Part shown: piece after piece, positions 1 to 5,799 of the stretch
How the letters are laid out: each line of letters begins with the position of its first letter
Numbering within the stretch: position 1 is the first letter of the stretch
Source: an uncultured Leucothrix sp.
Lineage (GTDB): Bacteria > Pseudomonadota > Gammaproteobacteria > Thiotrichales > Thiotrichaceae
DNA length: 6,854 nt
Direction of reading: 5' to 3'
NCBI GenBank assembly: GCA_938004025.1
Contig: CALKXC010000198.1
Span: 1 to 6,854, forward strand
Position numbers and translations under genes: made by a program
The notes under the pieces: generated by a model
What the model was told of the DNA's origin: nothing
Seen by the model: the letters and a program-made list of their open reading frames with translations, nothing else
Database searches by the model: none

Positions 1-293
1 ACGCCAAAAAACAGGTTTGGTTTGCCCAAACGCTGAAAATCCTCAACATTGTGCCAATTTGGCTGGGAAATGATTCCCACTCTGAAGCCTTGAGATTCTA
101 ACAATCGCCCTATAATCGCCATTCCAAAACTTGGATGGTCAACATAAGCGTCGCCCGTTAAAATGATAATATCGCAGGAGTCCCAACCGAGAATATCCAT
201 TTCCTCTCGGGTCATTGGAAGTTCGGTTGCGTGGCCAAATTTATGAGGCCAGTATTTACGATGAGAAAAGATGTCGCGAGCTTGATTATCCAT
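1..293 (-). CDS. ygiQ: YgiQ-type radical SAM protein (UPF0313), N-terminal part, cut by window edge
   Basis: This is the first 97 codons of a YgiQ/UPF0313 radical SAM protein; the gene continues past base 1. The visible residues follow the family's conserved N-terminus closely: [10 protein letters not shown] near residue 6, then [46 protein letters not shown] and [10 protein letters not shown]. The CxxxCxxC iron-sulfur motif of the family lies much further in and is not visible here. The biochemical role of YgiQ is not settled, so I assign only family membership. The ATG at 293 puts the RDIF motif at about the position seen in E. coli YgiQ. No Shine-Dalgarno precedes it. An in-frame TTG at 326 would add 11 residues. 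The gene lies 39 bases after the stop of the GGDEF-EAL gene and in the same frame. A TATAAT six bases before the ATG is described separately. Confidence 0.93.
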   Translation of the reverse strand, partial: MDNQARDIFSHRKYWPHKFGHATELPMTREEMDILGWDSCDIIILTGDAYVDHPSFGMAIIGRLLESQGFRVGIISQPNWHNVEDFQRLGKPNLFFG

Positions 294-299
294 CGCGGG

Positions 300-326
300 A
301 TTATAGCGGTTTAAAGCCGCTAACAA
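300..326 (-). promoter_or_regulatory. possible ygiQ promoter overlapping a small palindrome
   Basis: On the minus strand a perfect TATAAT (305 to 300) ends six bases before the ygiQ ATG. A TTGTTA (326 to 321) lies 15 bases upstream of it, four of six matching TTGACA. The spacer is short. Transcription from this -10 would begin at about the ATG itself, giving a leaderless message. The spacer sits inside an inverted repeat, TAGCGG-7 bases-CCGCTA (304-322), that could be an operator or a weak hairpin. No T-run follows the repeat on either strand, so it is not a convincing terminator. All of this is inferred from sequence alone. Confidence 0.3.
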
Positions 327-332
327 AACTGC

Positions 333-2564
333 TTAAGCGGGCTGTGCGAGTCTCATCTCCTTAATTTTCTTATAATTCGTGGTTCTGGTTAACTCTTCGG
401 GCCGACTTAGACAGAAGCCCTGAGCATAATCGATGCCTAATTCCTTAACACGACTAAGGATTTTTTCATCACTGACATATTCTGCAACCGTTTTAATCTT
501 CATTGCACTCGCTGCAGCAACTATTGACTGGACTACAATCTCATCAATCTTATTACTACAAATATCTTCAATGAAAGAGCCATCAATTTTTAAATATTTA
601 ACCGGTAGGTTTTTCAAATAGTGGAAAGACGAGACCCCAGTACCAAAATCATCCAATGCAAATGACACGCCTAAATTACTAATCCTCTCTACAAATGCAA
701 TGCATTTCGTGAGGTTGGTAATCGCGGCGGTTTCGGTGATTTCAATACAAAGCTGTTTTGCCTCTCTTGGATATTCACAAATCAATTCAAAAATTTTGCT
801 TCGTGAAGCATCATCACTAAGCGTAACGCCTGAAATATTAACATTAAGATAAACATTTCGATGATTCGCAAGATACTCCAACGTGTTTGCCAAGACCCAA
901 AGATCTATGTCGCACACTTTTCCACAACGCTCTGCTGCGGGTAAAAAAGCGTTGGGCATAATCAATCGGTTTTGATATTCGATGCGAATTAAAACTTCTT
1001 GATGATCAGGCAATTCCCCATCCGCAATAGAACAAATATCTTGTTTAAACAGTACTATTTGATATTCGTCATCAGTATCTGACAGCGATTTATTAACGCA
1101 GTTGAGGTAGTTCATATGCAGCCATTCTGTACCTTGGCTACCGTCGCTATCCTCAAGAACATCAACTACGTGTGCGAAAGTCACTTGATTACGCCCATTT
1201 TCTTTAGACGACATACACGCTTCATCCGCTCGCAAGAAAATAGCATCAGTATCATTTTCTTCAGGCGTAATTTCTGAAACCCCTAAACTAATACCAATGG
1301 TAAATATATTATCTTCCCATTTAAAACGCAGACGATCTATTTGTTTACGAATGCGTTCAGCAACTTCCATTGACTCTTGGCGGGTTGTTTCATAAAGAAT
1401 AATGCAGTATTCATCGCCTCCGACCCTAGCAAGAAAATCGGTTTCGCGGATTTCCTGCTGCATTAACACGGTAACCTGCTGGAGTAACGCATCGCCTGCA
1501 CTGTGTCCGCCAATATCGTTTACATGCTTAAAGCGATCGAGATCCATACATATCAATGCATGATTAGATTGGCGACCTGCGGTCTCAACCAACGCTTTTA
1601 ACTGCTCTTCGAAACCACGGCGATTCAAACATTGCGTTAAAGGGTCATGAGTTGCCTGCCATTTGAGCTTTTGCTCCATCTGGTAGGTTTCACTGATATC
1701 TTGAAAAGTGGATACAAAATATTGCTCCGTTAGATTTTCAGTGCCTTTTGTATCTTTCATGCCTTTTACATTGAGCCTAACAATGACTTCTTTGTCTTCC
1801 CAGGTTGTCAAAATGACAGGATCATTGGATAGCCATTCACCATTTTCCGCGCAACATTCCACAATGGTTCTGGTTAAGTCTTTTTTCGTTCCAATTTCCA
1901 GAATTCGGAAATAATAGGTGAAGTGATCTTCAAGTTGATAGTTTTCATCCAAACCAAATAGCTTATGGGCGGCAAGATTTGCAAAGTAAACTAGCCCATC
2001 ATTATCAAGTACTAACACGCCATCTCTGATGCTCCTGAAGATATGCTCTAAGCGATATTTCTCAGATTGAACTCGATCTGAAATACTTTTGATATGTTGG
2101 CGATGGTTTTCATTAAGGAGAAATTGTTTTCTATCCACATAGGCTTGAGTGAATCTTGCAACGGGAGCAATGAGTGCACTAATCACTGATTGTTCAAAAG
2201 GTTTACCTCGGCGTTCAAAAATAATATAACCAAGATTTTTTAATGAAAAGCAGTACCAATATTGATTGCCATCAGCAATCTCTTCGACAAAGTTACTGGT
2301 ATCTGGAAAGCCACAGTTATCAAATTTTCTTAGGCACTCATAGTGAGCAAAATCAGCGGCAGCACGAGGAACTTTATGGATCGAAGACTCTAAGCCTAGA
2401 ATAGGATTATCTTTTTCCAACACATAAACGCAGCGAAGATGTAAGGCTTTAATCGCCCTCATCGCAAAATGCTTTAATGTCTCTTCAGGCACTACAGAGG
2501 CACCCAAAGACATTAGCAGCTCATGCTGCAGCATGATTAGATTATGTGGGGAAGGAGCATTCAT
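333..2564 (-). CDS. sensor-PAS-GGDEF-EAL bifunctional c-di-GMP cyclase/phosphodiesterase
   Basis: This 743-residue cytoplasmic signalling protein likely makes and/or degrades cyclic di-GMP. Residues 1-150 look like a GAF-type sensor, ending in an amphipathic helix (YIIFERRGKPFEQSVISALI), and contain cysteines at 45, 77, 84 and 105. A charged helix links to a PAS domain (about 170-295, IRDGVLVLDNDGLVYFAN). The GGDEF domain (about 302-465) has MDLDRFKHVND, a GGDEY active-site loop at 382-386 and an RETD inhibitory site exactly five residues before it. The EAL domain (about 500-730) keeps E523 (EVL), N576, E608, D638/D639 (DDFGTG), K659, E695 (VAEYV) and Q715. Both domains therefore look catalytically competent. 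No membrane segment is seen. The ATG at 2564 overlaps the stop of the preceding FIST-like frame as ATGA and lacks a good Shine-Dalgarno, which suggests translational coupling. Which activity dominates cannot be read from sequence. Confidence 0.95.
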   Translation of the reverse strand: MNAPSPHNLIMLQHELLMSLGASVVPEETLKHFAMRAIKALHLRCVYVLEKDNPILGLESSIHKVPRAAADFAHYECLRKFDNCGFPDTSNFVEEIADGNQYWYCFSLKNLGYIIFERRGKPFEQSVISALIAPVARFTQAYVDRKQFLLNENHRQHIKSISDRVQSEKYRLEHIFRSIRDGVLVLDNDGLVYFANLAAHKLFGLDENYQLEDHFTYYFRILEIGTKKDLTRTIVECCAENGEWLSNDPVILTTWEDKEVIVRLNVKGMKDTKGTENLTEQYFVSTFQDISETYQMEQKLKWQATHDPLTQCLNRRGFEEQLKALVETAGRQSNHALICMDLDRFKHVNDIGGHSAGDALLQQVTVLMQQEIRETDFLARVGGDEYCIILYETTRQESMEVAERIRKQIDRLRFKWEDNIFTIGISLGVSEITPEENDTDAIFLRADEACMSSKENGRNQVTFAHVVDVLEDSDGSQGTEWLHMNYLNCVNKSLSDTDDEYQIVLFKQDICSIADGELPDHQEVLIRIEYQNRLIMPNAFLPAAERCGKVCDIDLWVLANTLEYLANHRNVYLNVNISGVTLSDDASRSKIFELICEYPREAKQLCIEITETAAITNLTKCIAFVERISNLGVSFALDDFGTGVSSFHYLKNLPVKYLKIDGSFIEDICSNKIDEIVVQSIVAAASAMKIKTVAEYVSDEKILSRVKELGIDYAQGFCLSRPEELTRTTNYKKIKEMRLAQPA

Positions 2565-2839
2565 ACGGAAAGGCTTGAAACCACCAAACTCCTGCTGTGC
2601 AAACGCGCAAGACCCGCATTATTGCTGGTAATTTCTCCTAAAGAGCTTGTGCCGATCACCGTATTACCGCTCTTAGAGCGCGTCTTTAGTTCAGCATTAC
2701 TTTTTGCCCCCATATGGAACCGGCGACCGATGCAGCTAAGCAGGGTTTCTGGCTCCCCTGACAATACATAAATGTTCGAAAATTTGGGAATATCACCAAT
2801 AAAATGCAAGGCAAACAAGATTTTAGGGTGGATAGACAT
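2561..2839 (-). CDS. short FIST_C-like protein or FIST gene remnant
   Basis: This frame encodes 92 residues from ATG 2839. That start has AAGAG five bases upstream and is preferred over the GTG at 2845, which has no ribosome site. The protein resembles the C-terminal part of FIST sensory proteins: HFIGDIPKFSNIYVL matches the domain's 'gdiPegs.v.l' stretch, LLSCIGRRFHMG its Cys-x-Gly-Arg motif, and SLGEI its GEI motif. FIST proteins are usually nearly 400 residues with FIST_N first. Here FIST_N is missing, and about 25-30 residues usually present between the first two motifs also seem to be gone. The frame is open for 19 codons upstream of the ATG, with plausible domain-like residues (IGAPKIKIRVP), up to a stop just after the SulP terminator. 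It ends with an ATGA overlap into the GGDEF-EAL gene. It may be a truncated relic or a working minimal sensor. The assignment rests on remembered family motifs. Confidence 0.6.
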   Translation of the reverse strand: MSIHPKILFALHFIGDIPKFSNIYVLSGEPETLLSCIGRRFHMGAKSNAELKTRSKSGNTVIGTSSLGEITSNNAGLARLHSRSLVVSSLSV

Positions 2840-2870
2840 AGGCACTCTTATTTTTATTTTGGGTGCCCCA

Positions 2871-2900
2871 ATTGTAAAACAAATTTCTTGGGTGGTTTAA
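2871..2900 (-). promoter_or_regulatory. candidate promoter for the FIST-like/GGDEF-EAL operon
   Basis: On the minus strand TACAAT (2876 to 2871, five of six matching TATAAT) lies 18 bases after TTAAAC (2900 to 2895, a poor -35). It sits between the SulP terminator and the FIST-like start and would give a leader of about 25 bases containing the AAGAG ribosome site. The position is right but the -35 is weak. Confidence 0.3.
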
Positions 2901-2938
2901 CAAACAAGACAGGTGGTTACAACATAAACACCTGTCTT
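2899..2938 (-). terminator. Rho-independent terminator after the SulP gene
   Basis: On the minus strand AAGACAGGTG (2938-2929) and CACCTGTCTT (2915-2906) form a perfect 10-base-pair stem with a 13-base loop. The T-rich tail GTTTGTT (2905-2899) follows. The stem lies about 50 bases beyond the SulP stop codon. On the plus strand the stem is followed by ATCC, so the element works best for the minus strand. It separates the permease from the downstream FIST-like/GGDEF-EAL unit. Confidence 0.75.
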
Positions 2939-2944
2939 ATCCTT

Positions 2945-2960
2945 AAAAGCTCTAGCTTTT
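2945..2960. repeat. short perfect palindrome between the SulP stop and its terminator
   Basis: AAAAGCT-CT-AGCTTTT is a near-continuous inverted repeat with seven-base arms. Read as RNA it would form a six-pair hairpin with a four-base loop and A- and U-rich ends. It lies 26 bases downstream of the SulP stop and before the stronger terminator. It could be a weak accessory bidirectional terminator or chance. Confidence 0.3.
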
Positions 2961-2985
2961 ATGCTTGCTCAATATTAGTGATCAT

Positions 2986-4569
2986 TTAATGAGCAGCAGC
3001 CCCACTTTTCTTGCTACGTGCTTCATAAGCATCAATCTCAGTCGCCGTTAAGCCCGCAGCCACTGAATACACAGGATCTTCCAATACATTTACTTCAACT
3101 AGGTCACCTGCTTTATTTAGCAGCAATCGGCACTCTGGACTTAAATGCACCAAGTGCAAGCGCTTCCCAGCACGCTCATAACGTTCAGCTAGTTGATCAA
3201 TAGCTTCTAGCGCTGAATGATCCGCAACCCGTGAGCGTTTGAAATCAATAATGACATCTTCCGCATCTTCATTCGGCTGAAATAGCTCTTGGAAGTTATG
3301 AATTGAGGCAAAGAAAATTGGACCAATCAATTCGTAAACCGTGTTGCCACCATCATTAACGAATTTTTGAACGCGTATTTTCTTGGCATGGTCCCAAGCA
3401 AATACCAATGCTGAAAGAATCACACCTAAAATTACCGCAACAGCAAGATCAGCTAGTACGGTCGTTGCCATTACCACTGCCGTAATAATTAACTCAATGT
3501 GTGGCACTCGCCCAAACAAGCGCAGGCTAGACCATTTAAATGTGCCAATGACCACCATAAACATAACGCCGATTAGTACTGCAATAGGAATCTGTTCAAT
3601 CAACGGTGCACCTAATAATATGATGGCTAACAGTGCCAGAGCAGCCGTGATTCCAGATAGTCTTCCTGAACCACCAGAATTTATGTTGATAATGCTTTGG
3701 CCAACCATTGCACAACCACCCATTCCGCCGAATAGGCCTGTTACGAAATTCGCAAAACCTTGCGCAACACTTTCACGATTGGCCTGCCCACGTGTCTCAG
3801 TCAGTGCATCCACTAAGTTAAGTGTCAGTAGACTCTCAATCAAACCCACTAAGGCCATAACTACCGCATAGGGCAATATGATGAAGAAGGTTTCCCAAGT
3901 TAATGGAACCGTAGGAATATGGAACGTTGGCAAATCACCCGCAACAGAGGCGATATCACCTACGGTGCGTGTATCCACGTTAAACAAAGCGACCAGTAAA
4001 CTGAGTAAGATAATCGCAACGAGTGTCGATGGAACGGCTTTTGTCAGCTTCGGCAAGAATTGAATGATTAACATTGTCGTCGCTATTAAAGCAATCATGA
4101 TGTAAAGCGGCGTCCCTTGAATCCAGGTACTTACACCATCTTCCCCAACGACCTGCAACTGCTTTAGCTGGGCCAGGAAGATAACGAGTGCCAGACCGTT
4201 TACAAACCCTAAAAATACAGGATAAGGTACTAGCCGGATAAACTTACCCAATTGCAGAATGCCAAAAATAATTTGCAACGTACCCATCAAGATGACGGCC
4301 GCAAATAGGTATTCAACGCCATGCTCTGCAACTAAACTAACAAGAACAATTGCGATAGCACCTGTTGCCCCTGAGATCATACCGGGTCGACCACCGAACA
4401 CAGACGTTATCAGGCCGATGATAAAAGCGGCGTATAACCCTAACAATGGATGCACTTGGGCAACCAGAGCAAAAGCGACAGCCTCAGGGACCAAAGCGAG
4501 TGCAACGGTTAAACCCGATAAGACGTCGTCTTTCGGGCTTTTTGGAGATAATTGTTTTAAGAAAGACAT
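2986..4569 (-). CDS. SulP-family anion permease with C-terminal STAS domain
   Basis: This is an inner-membrane SulP (SLC26-type) secondary transporter of about 527 residues, a normal bacterial length. Residue numbers here are counted from ATG 4611. The family start DVLSGLTVALALVPEAVAFA is at 29-48, followed by FGGRPGMISGATGAIAIVL (72-90), then LGKFIRLVPYPVFLGFVNGL (121-140), GLFGGMGGCAMVGQSIININ (292-311) and roughly a dozen hydrophobic segments up to about residue 405. A cytoplasmic STAS domain follows (about 424-510), with VIIDFKRSRVADHSALEAID as its core. Substrates in this family include sulfate, bicarbonate and dicarboxylates, and the sequence does not decide among them. I chose ATG 4569 because MSFLKQLSPKSPKDDVLSGL resembles typical family starts and AAGAAG lies just upstream. 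The ATG at 4611 would add 14 atypical residues. The gene is divergent from the YdjM-like gene and ends in its own terminator. Confidence 0.93.
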   Translation of the reverse strand: MSFLKQLSPKSPKDDVLSGLTVALALVPEAVAFALVAQVHPLLGLYAAFIIGLITSVFGGRPGMISGATGAIAIVLVSLVAEHGVEYLFAAVILMGTLQIIFGILQLGKFIRLVPYPVFLGFVNGLALVIFLAQLKQLQVVGEDGVSTWIQGTPLYIMIALIATTMLIIQFLPKLTKAVPSTLVAIILLSLLVALFNVDTRTVGDIASVAGDLPTFHIPTVPLTWETFFIILPYAVVMALVGLIESLLTLNLVDALTETRGQANRESVAQGFANFVTGLFGGMGGCAMVGQSIININSGGSGRLSGITAALALLAIILLGAPLIEQIPIAVLIGVMFMVVIGTFKWSSLRLFGRVPHIELIITAVVMATTVLADLAVAVILGVILSALVFAWDHAKKIRVQKFVNDGGNTVYELIGPIFFASIHNFQELFQPNEDAEDVIIDFKRSRVADHSALEAIDQLAERYERAGKRLHLVHLSPECRLLLNKAGDLVEVNVLEDPVYSVAAGLTATEIDAYEARSKKSGAAAH

Positions 4570-4590
4570 GCGACTTCTTTGGCTTATAAT
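4563..4590 (+). promoter_or_regulatory. candidate promoter for the YdjM-like gene
   Basis: AAGACA (4563-4568) is separated by 16 bases from a perfect TATAAT (4585-4590). Transcription would start near 4597, leaving a leader of about 60 bases before the TTG start. The -35 overlaps the first codons of the SulP gene, so the two divergent genes would share control DNA. A second TATAAT at 4640-4645 lies too close to the start, since its transcript would exclude the ribosome site. Confidence 0.4.
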
Positions 4591-4645
4591 GAAGGTCGTG
4601 GATTCTTGCATAACAAGACCAACCCTGCCATGAATATTTTATAAT

Positions 4646-4660
4646 AAGGAACAGCAATTG
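4646..4660 (+). promoter_or_regulatory. Shine-Dalgarno that supports a TTG start
   Basis: AAGGA at 4646-4650 lies seven bases before TTG at 4658-4660. This good spacing, together with the family-typical MDSVSQIVLG start, decides in favour of the rare TTG initiator. There is no nearby in-frame ATG. Confidence 0.8.
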
Positions 4661-5587
4661 GACTCAGTTTCACAGATCGTTTTAGGCGCCGCTGCTTGTC
4701 ATGTCATTGCAGGCAAACAGTTAGGCCGAAAAGCATTAATTCTTGGCGCAGCACTCGGGACTTTACCGGACTTAGATGTGCTCATTAATTATGGTGACGT
4801 TGTTAGTAATTACACAAAACACAGAGGTTTTAGTCACTCATTATTAGTCCTTACCCTCGTTACGCCTTTTGTTAGCTTTTTACTTAGACGGTTTAATAGT
4901 TTTAGAAATATTAGCAAGACTAAATTGCTATTGGCTATTTGGCTGGCGCTTGTGACGCACCCTATTCTTGATAGCTTTACCGTCTATGGGACTCAATTAT
5001 TCTGGCCGTTAGCAAGGCCACCTGAATCTTGGGCTTCTATTTTTATCATTGACCCACTCTACACAATCCCACTGGTGATCACGGGATTATGGGCTTTATT
5101 TAAAAAGCCTAACCTTGCCCGCTTAAGCCTTATTGGCCTAGTCGTTAGCGCTAGTTATTTAGGTTGGAGCCTATACGCTAAAACTCAAGTCATTAAACAC
5201 ATTCGAAGCGAGCTTTATCGTCAAGGAATCCCCTACACAAATCTTAAGGTCACCCCTGAGCGTTTTAACACAATTAATTGGCGTGGAATCGTCATGGATC
5301 AGCAAGTCTATTACGAAACCTGTGCCTCTGTTTTACGCCCTTTCACCACCCTCACCTTTAATGCCTATCAACACAATAAGCAGTGGATAAATAATCTTAA
5401 AAGCAACCATGCAGCTCTGCGCTTAGCTTGGTTTACCTCAGGTTTCTATAAAATTAGTGATCGTCAAAACATGGTCGTCATCAGTGATTTGAGAATGGGG
5501 TCTGAAGGTTTTTCAATTTTTGAATTTGCCGTTGCCGACCGCCTAAATTTACAGCAACCCTTTTGGCCTCGTAATGCACCCAAATAA
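4658..5587 (+). CDS. YdjM-like inner-membrane 'metal-dependent hydrolase' (DUF457 family)
   Basis: This 309-residue membrane protein belongs to the YdjM/DUF457 family, which databases call metal-dependent hydrolases although no reaction is well established. The N-terminus MDSVSQIVLGAA is the family hallmark (usually MDSLTQ). Possible metal or active-site residues are D38 and D40 (LPDLD), H55/H60 (HRGFSHS), H101 and D105 (HPILD) and D132 (FIIDPLYTIP). Hydrophobic stretches at about 25-42, 62-76, 90-105, 127-147 and 157-173 suggest a multi-pass membrane N-terminal half. The C-terminal third (about 175-309) is soluble-looking, rich in aromatic and charged residues (INWRGIVMDQQVYYE). Translation starts at TTG with AAGGA seven bases upstream. 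The gene stands alone on the plus strand with no clear terminator after it. A link to c-di-GMP signalling or to the exported protein downstream is not shown. Confidence 0.88.
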   Translation: MDSVSQIVLGAAACHVIAGKQLGRKALILGAALGTLPDLDVLINYGDVVSNYTKHRGFSHSLLVLTLVTPFVSFLLRRFNSFRNISKTKLLLAIWLALVTHPILDSFTVYGTQLFWPLARPPESWASIFIIDPLYTIPLVITGLWALFKKPNLARLSLIGLVVSASYLGWSLYAKTQVIKHIRSELYRQGIPYTNLKVTPERFNTINWRGIVMDQQVYYETCASVLRPFTTLTFNAYQHNKQWINNLKSNHAALRLAWFTSGFYKISDRQNMVVISDLRMGSEGFSIFEFAVADRLNLQQPFWPRNAPK

Positions 5588-5652
5588 ACCAGCATAGTGC
5601 CAGCTTACTTCTGATAAATCTGACTAATAATTGGCATAACTGCATGAATAGT

Positions 5653-5681
5653 TTGACATTTATCGCTGGGCAACTTATATG
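5653..5681 (+). promoter_or_regulatory. sigma-70-type promoter for the exported protein gene
   Basis: A perfect TTGACA (5653-5658) is followed after 17 bases by TATATG (5676-5681, four of six matching TATAAT). Transcription would start near 5688 and give a 5' leader of about 110 bases. The consensus -35 and ideal spacing make this the best promoter in the gap. Confidence 0.5.
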
Positions 5682-5706
5682 TATGCTATTCGTCGTTGTT
5701 TTGCTA

Positions 5707-5733
5707 CCGTTCAACCCCTGATTAACAGAACGG
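5707..5733 (+). repeat. hairpin in the 5' leader (CCGTTC/GAACGG)
   Basis: CCGTTC (5707-5712) and GAACGG (5728-5733) form a perfect six-base-pair stem with a 15-base loop rich in C and A. It lies about 20 bases after the predicted transcript start. It is not followed by a T-run, so it is not a terminator. It may stabilise the leader or be an operator. Confidence 0.35.
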
Positions 5734-5760
5734 AAAGTAATATTACCCCCAACCTGTTCG

Positions 5761-5786
5761 TATTGTTTAGCTGATTCGACACAATA
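5761..5786 (+). repeat. AT-rich hairpin next to the start of the exported protein gene
   Basis: TATTGT (5761-5766) pairs with ACAATA (5781-5786) around a 14-base loop. It ends just before the only Shine-Dalgarno-like stretch (AAAGA, 5786-5790) ahead of the ATG at 5800. An AT-only stem of this length can arise by chance. Confidence 0.25.
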
Positions 5787-5799
5787 AAGATGTTCACTC

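Larger units (their letters stand above)
5588..5799 (+). other. intergenic leader region before the exported protein gene
   Basis: This 212-base gap holds a promoter (5653-5681), a leader of about 110 bases and two small hairpins. It also contains an unsupported 25-codon hydrophobic reading frame (5644-5721). No intrinsic terminator for the YdjM-like gene is evident, and the leader does not match any riboswitch class that I can recognise, including the c-di-GMP types. Confidence 0.6.

Noticed and set aside
304..322. Inverted repeat considered as a terminator between the GGDEF-EAL gene and ygiQ
   Set aside because: The stem is only six pairs, and neither strand has a T-run after it.
2544..2771. 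Plus-strand frame of 75 codons opposite the FIST-like gene
   Set aside because: It is antisense to a frame with FIST_C motifs and shows no motif of its own.
3383..3871. Plus-strand frame of 162 codons inside the SulP gene
   Set aside because: It is antisense to a clearly conserved membrane transporter, and its Thr/Pro/Ala-rich composition is what an antisense shadow would give.
4259..4633. Plus-strand frame of 124 codons over the SulP 5' end
   Set aside because: It is an antisense shadow of conserved SulP helices with no supporting start signal or recognisable motif.
4640..4645. Second TATAAT as promoter for the YdjM-like gene
   Set aside because: Its transcript would start after the AAGGA ribosome site that supports the TTG start.
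5688..5799. Leader considered as a c-di-GMP riboswitch because of the nearby c-di-GMP enzyme
   Set aside because: The conserved core sequences and tetraloop/receptor of class I or class II c-di-GMP riboswitches are not visible.
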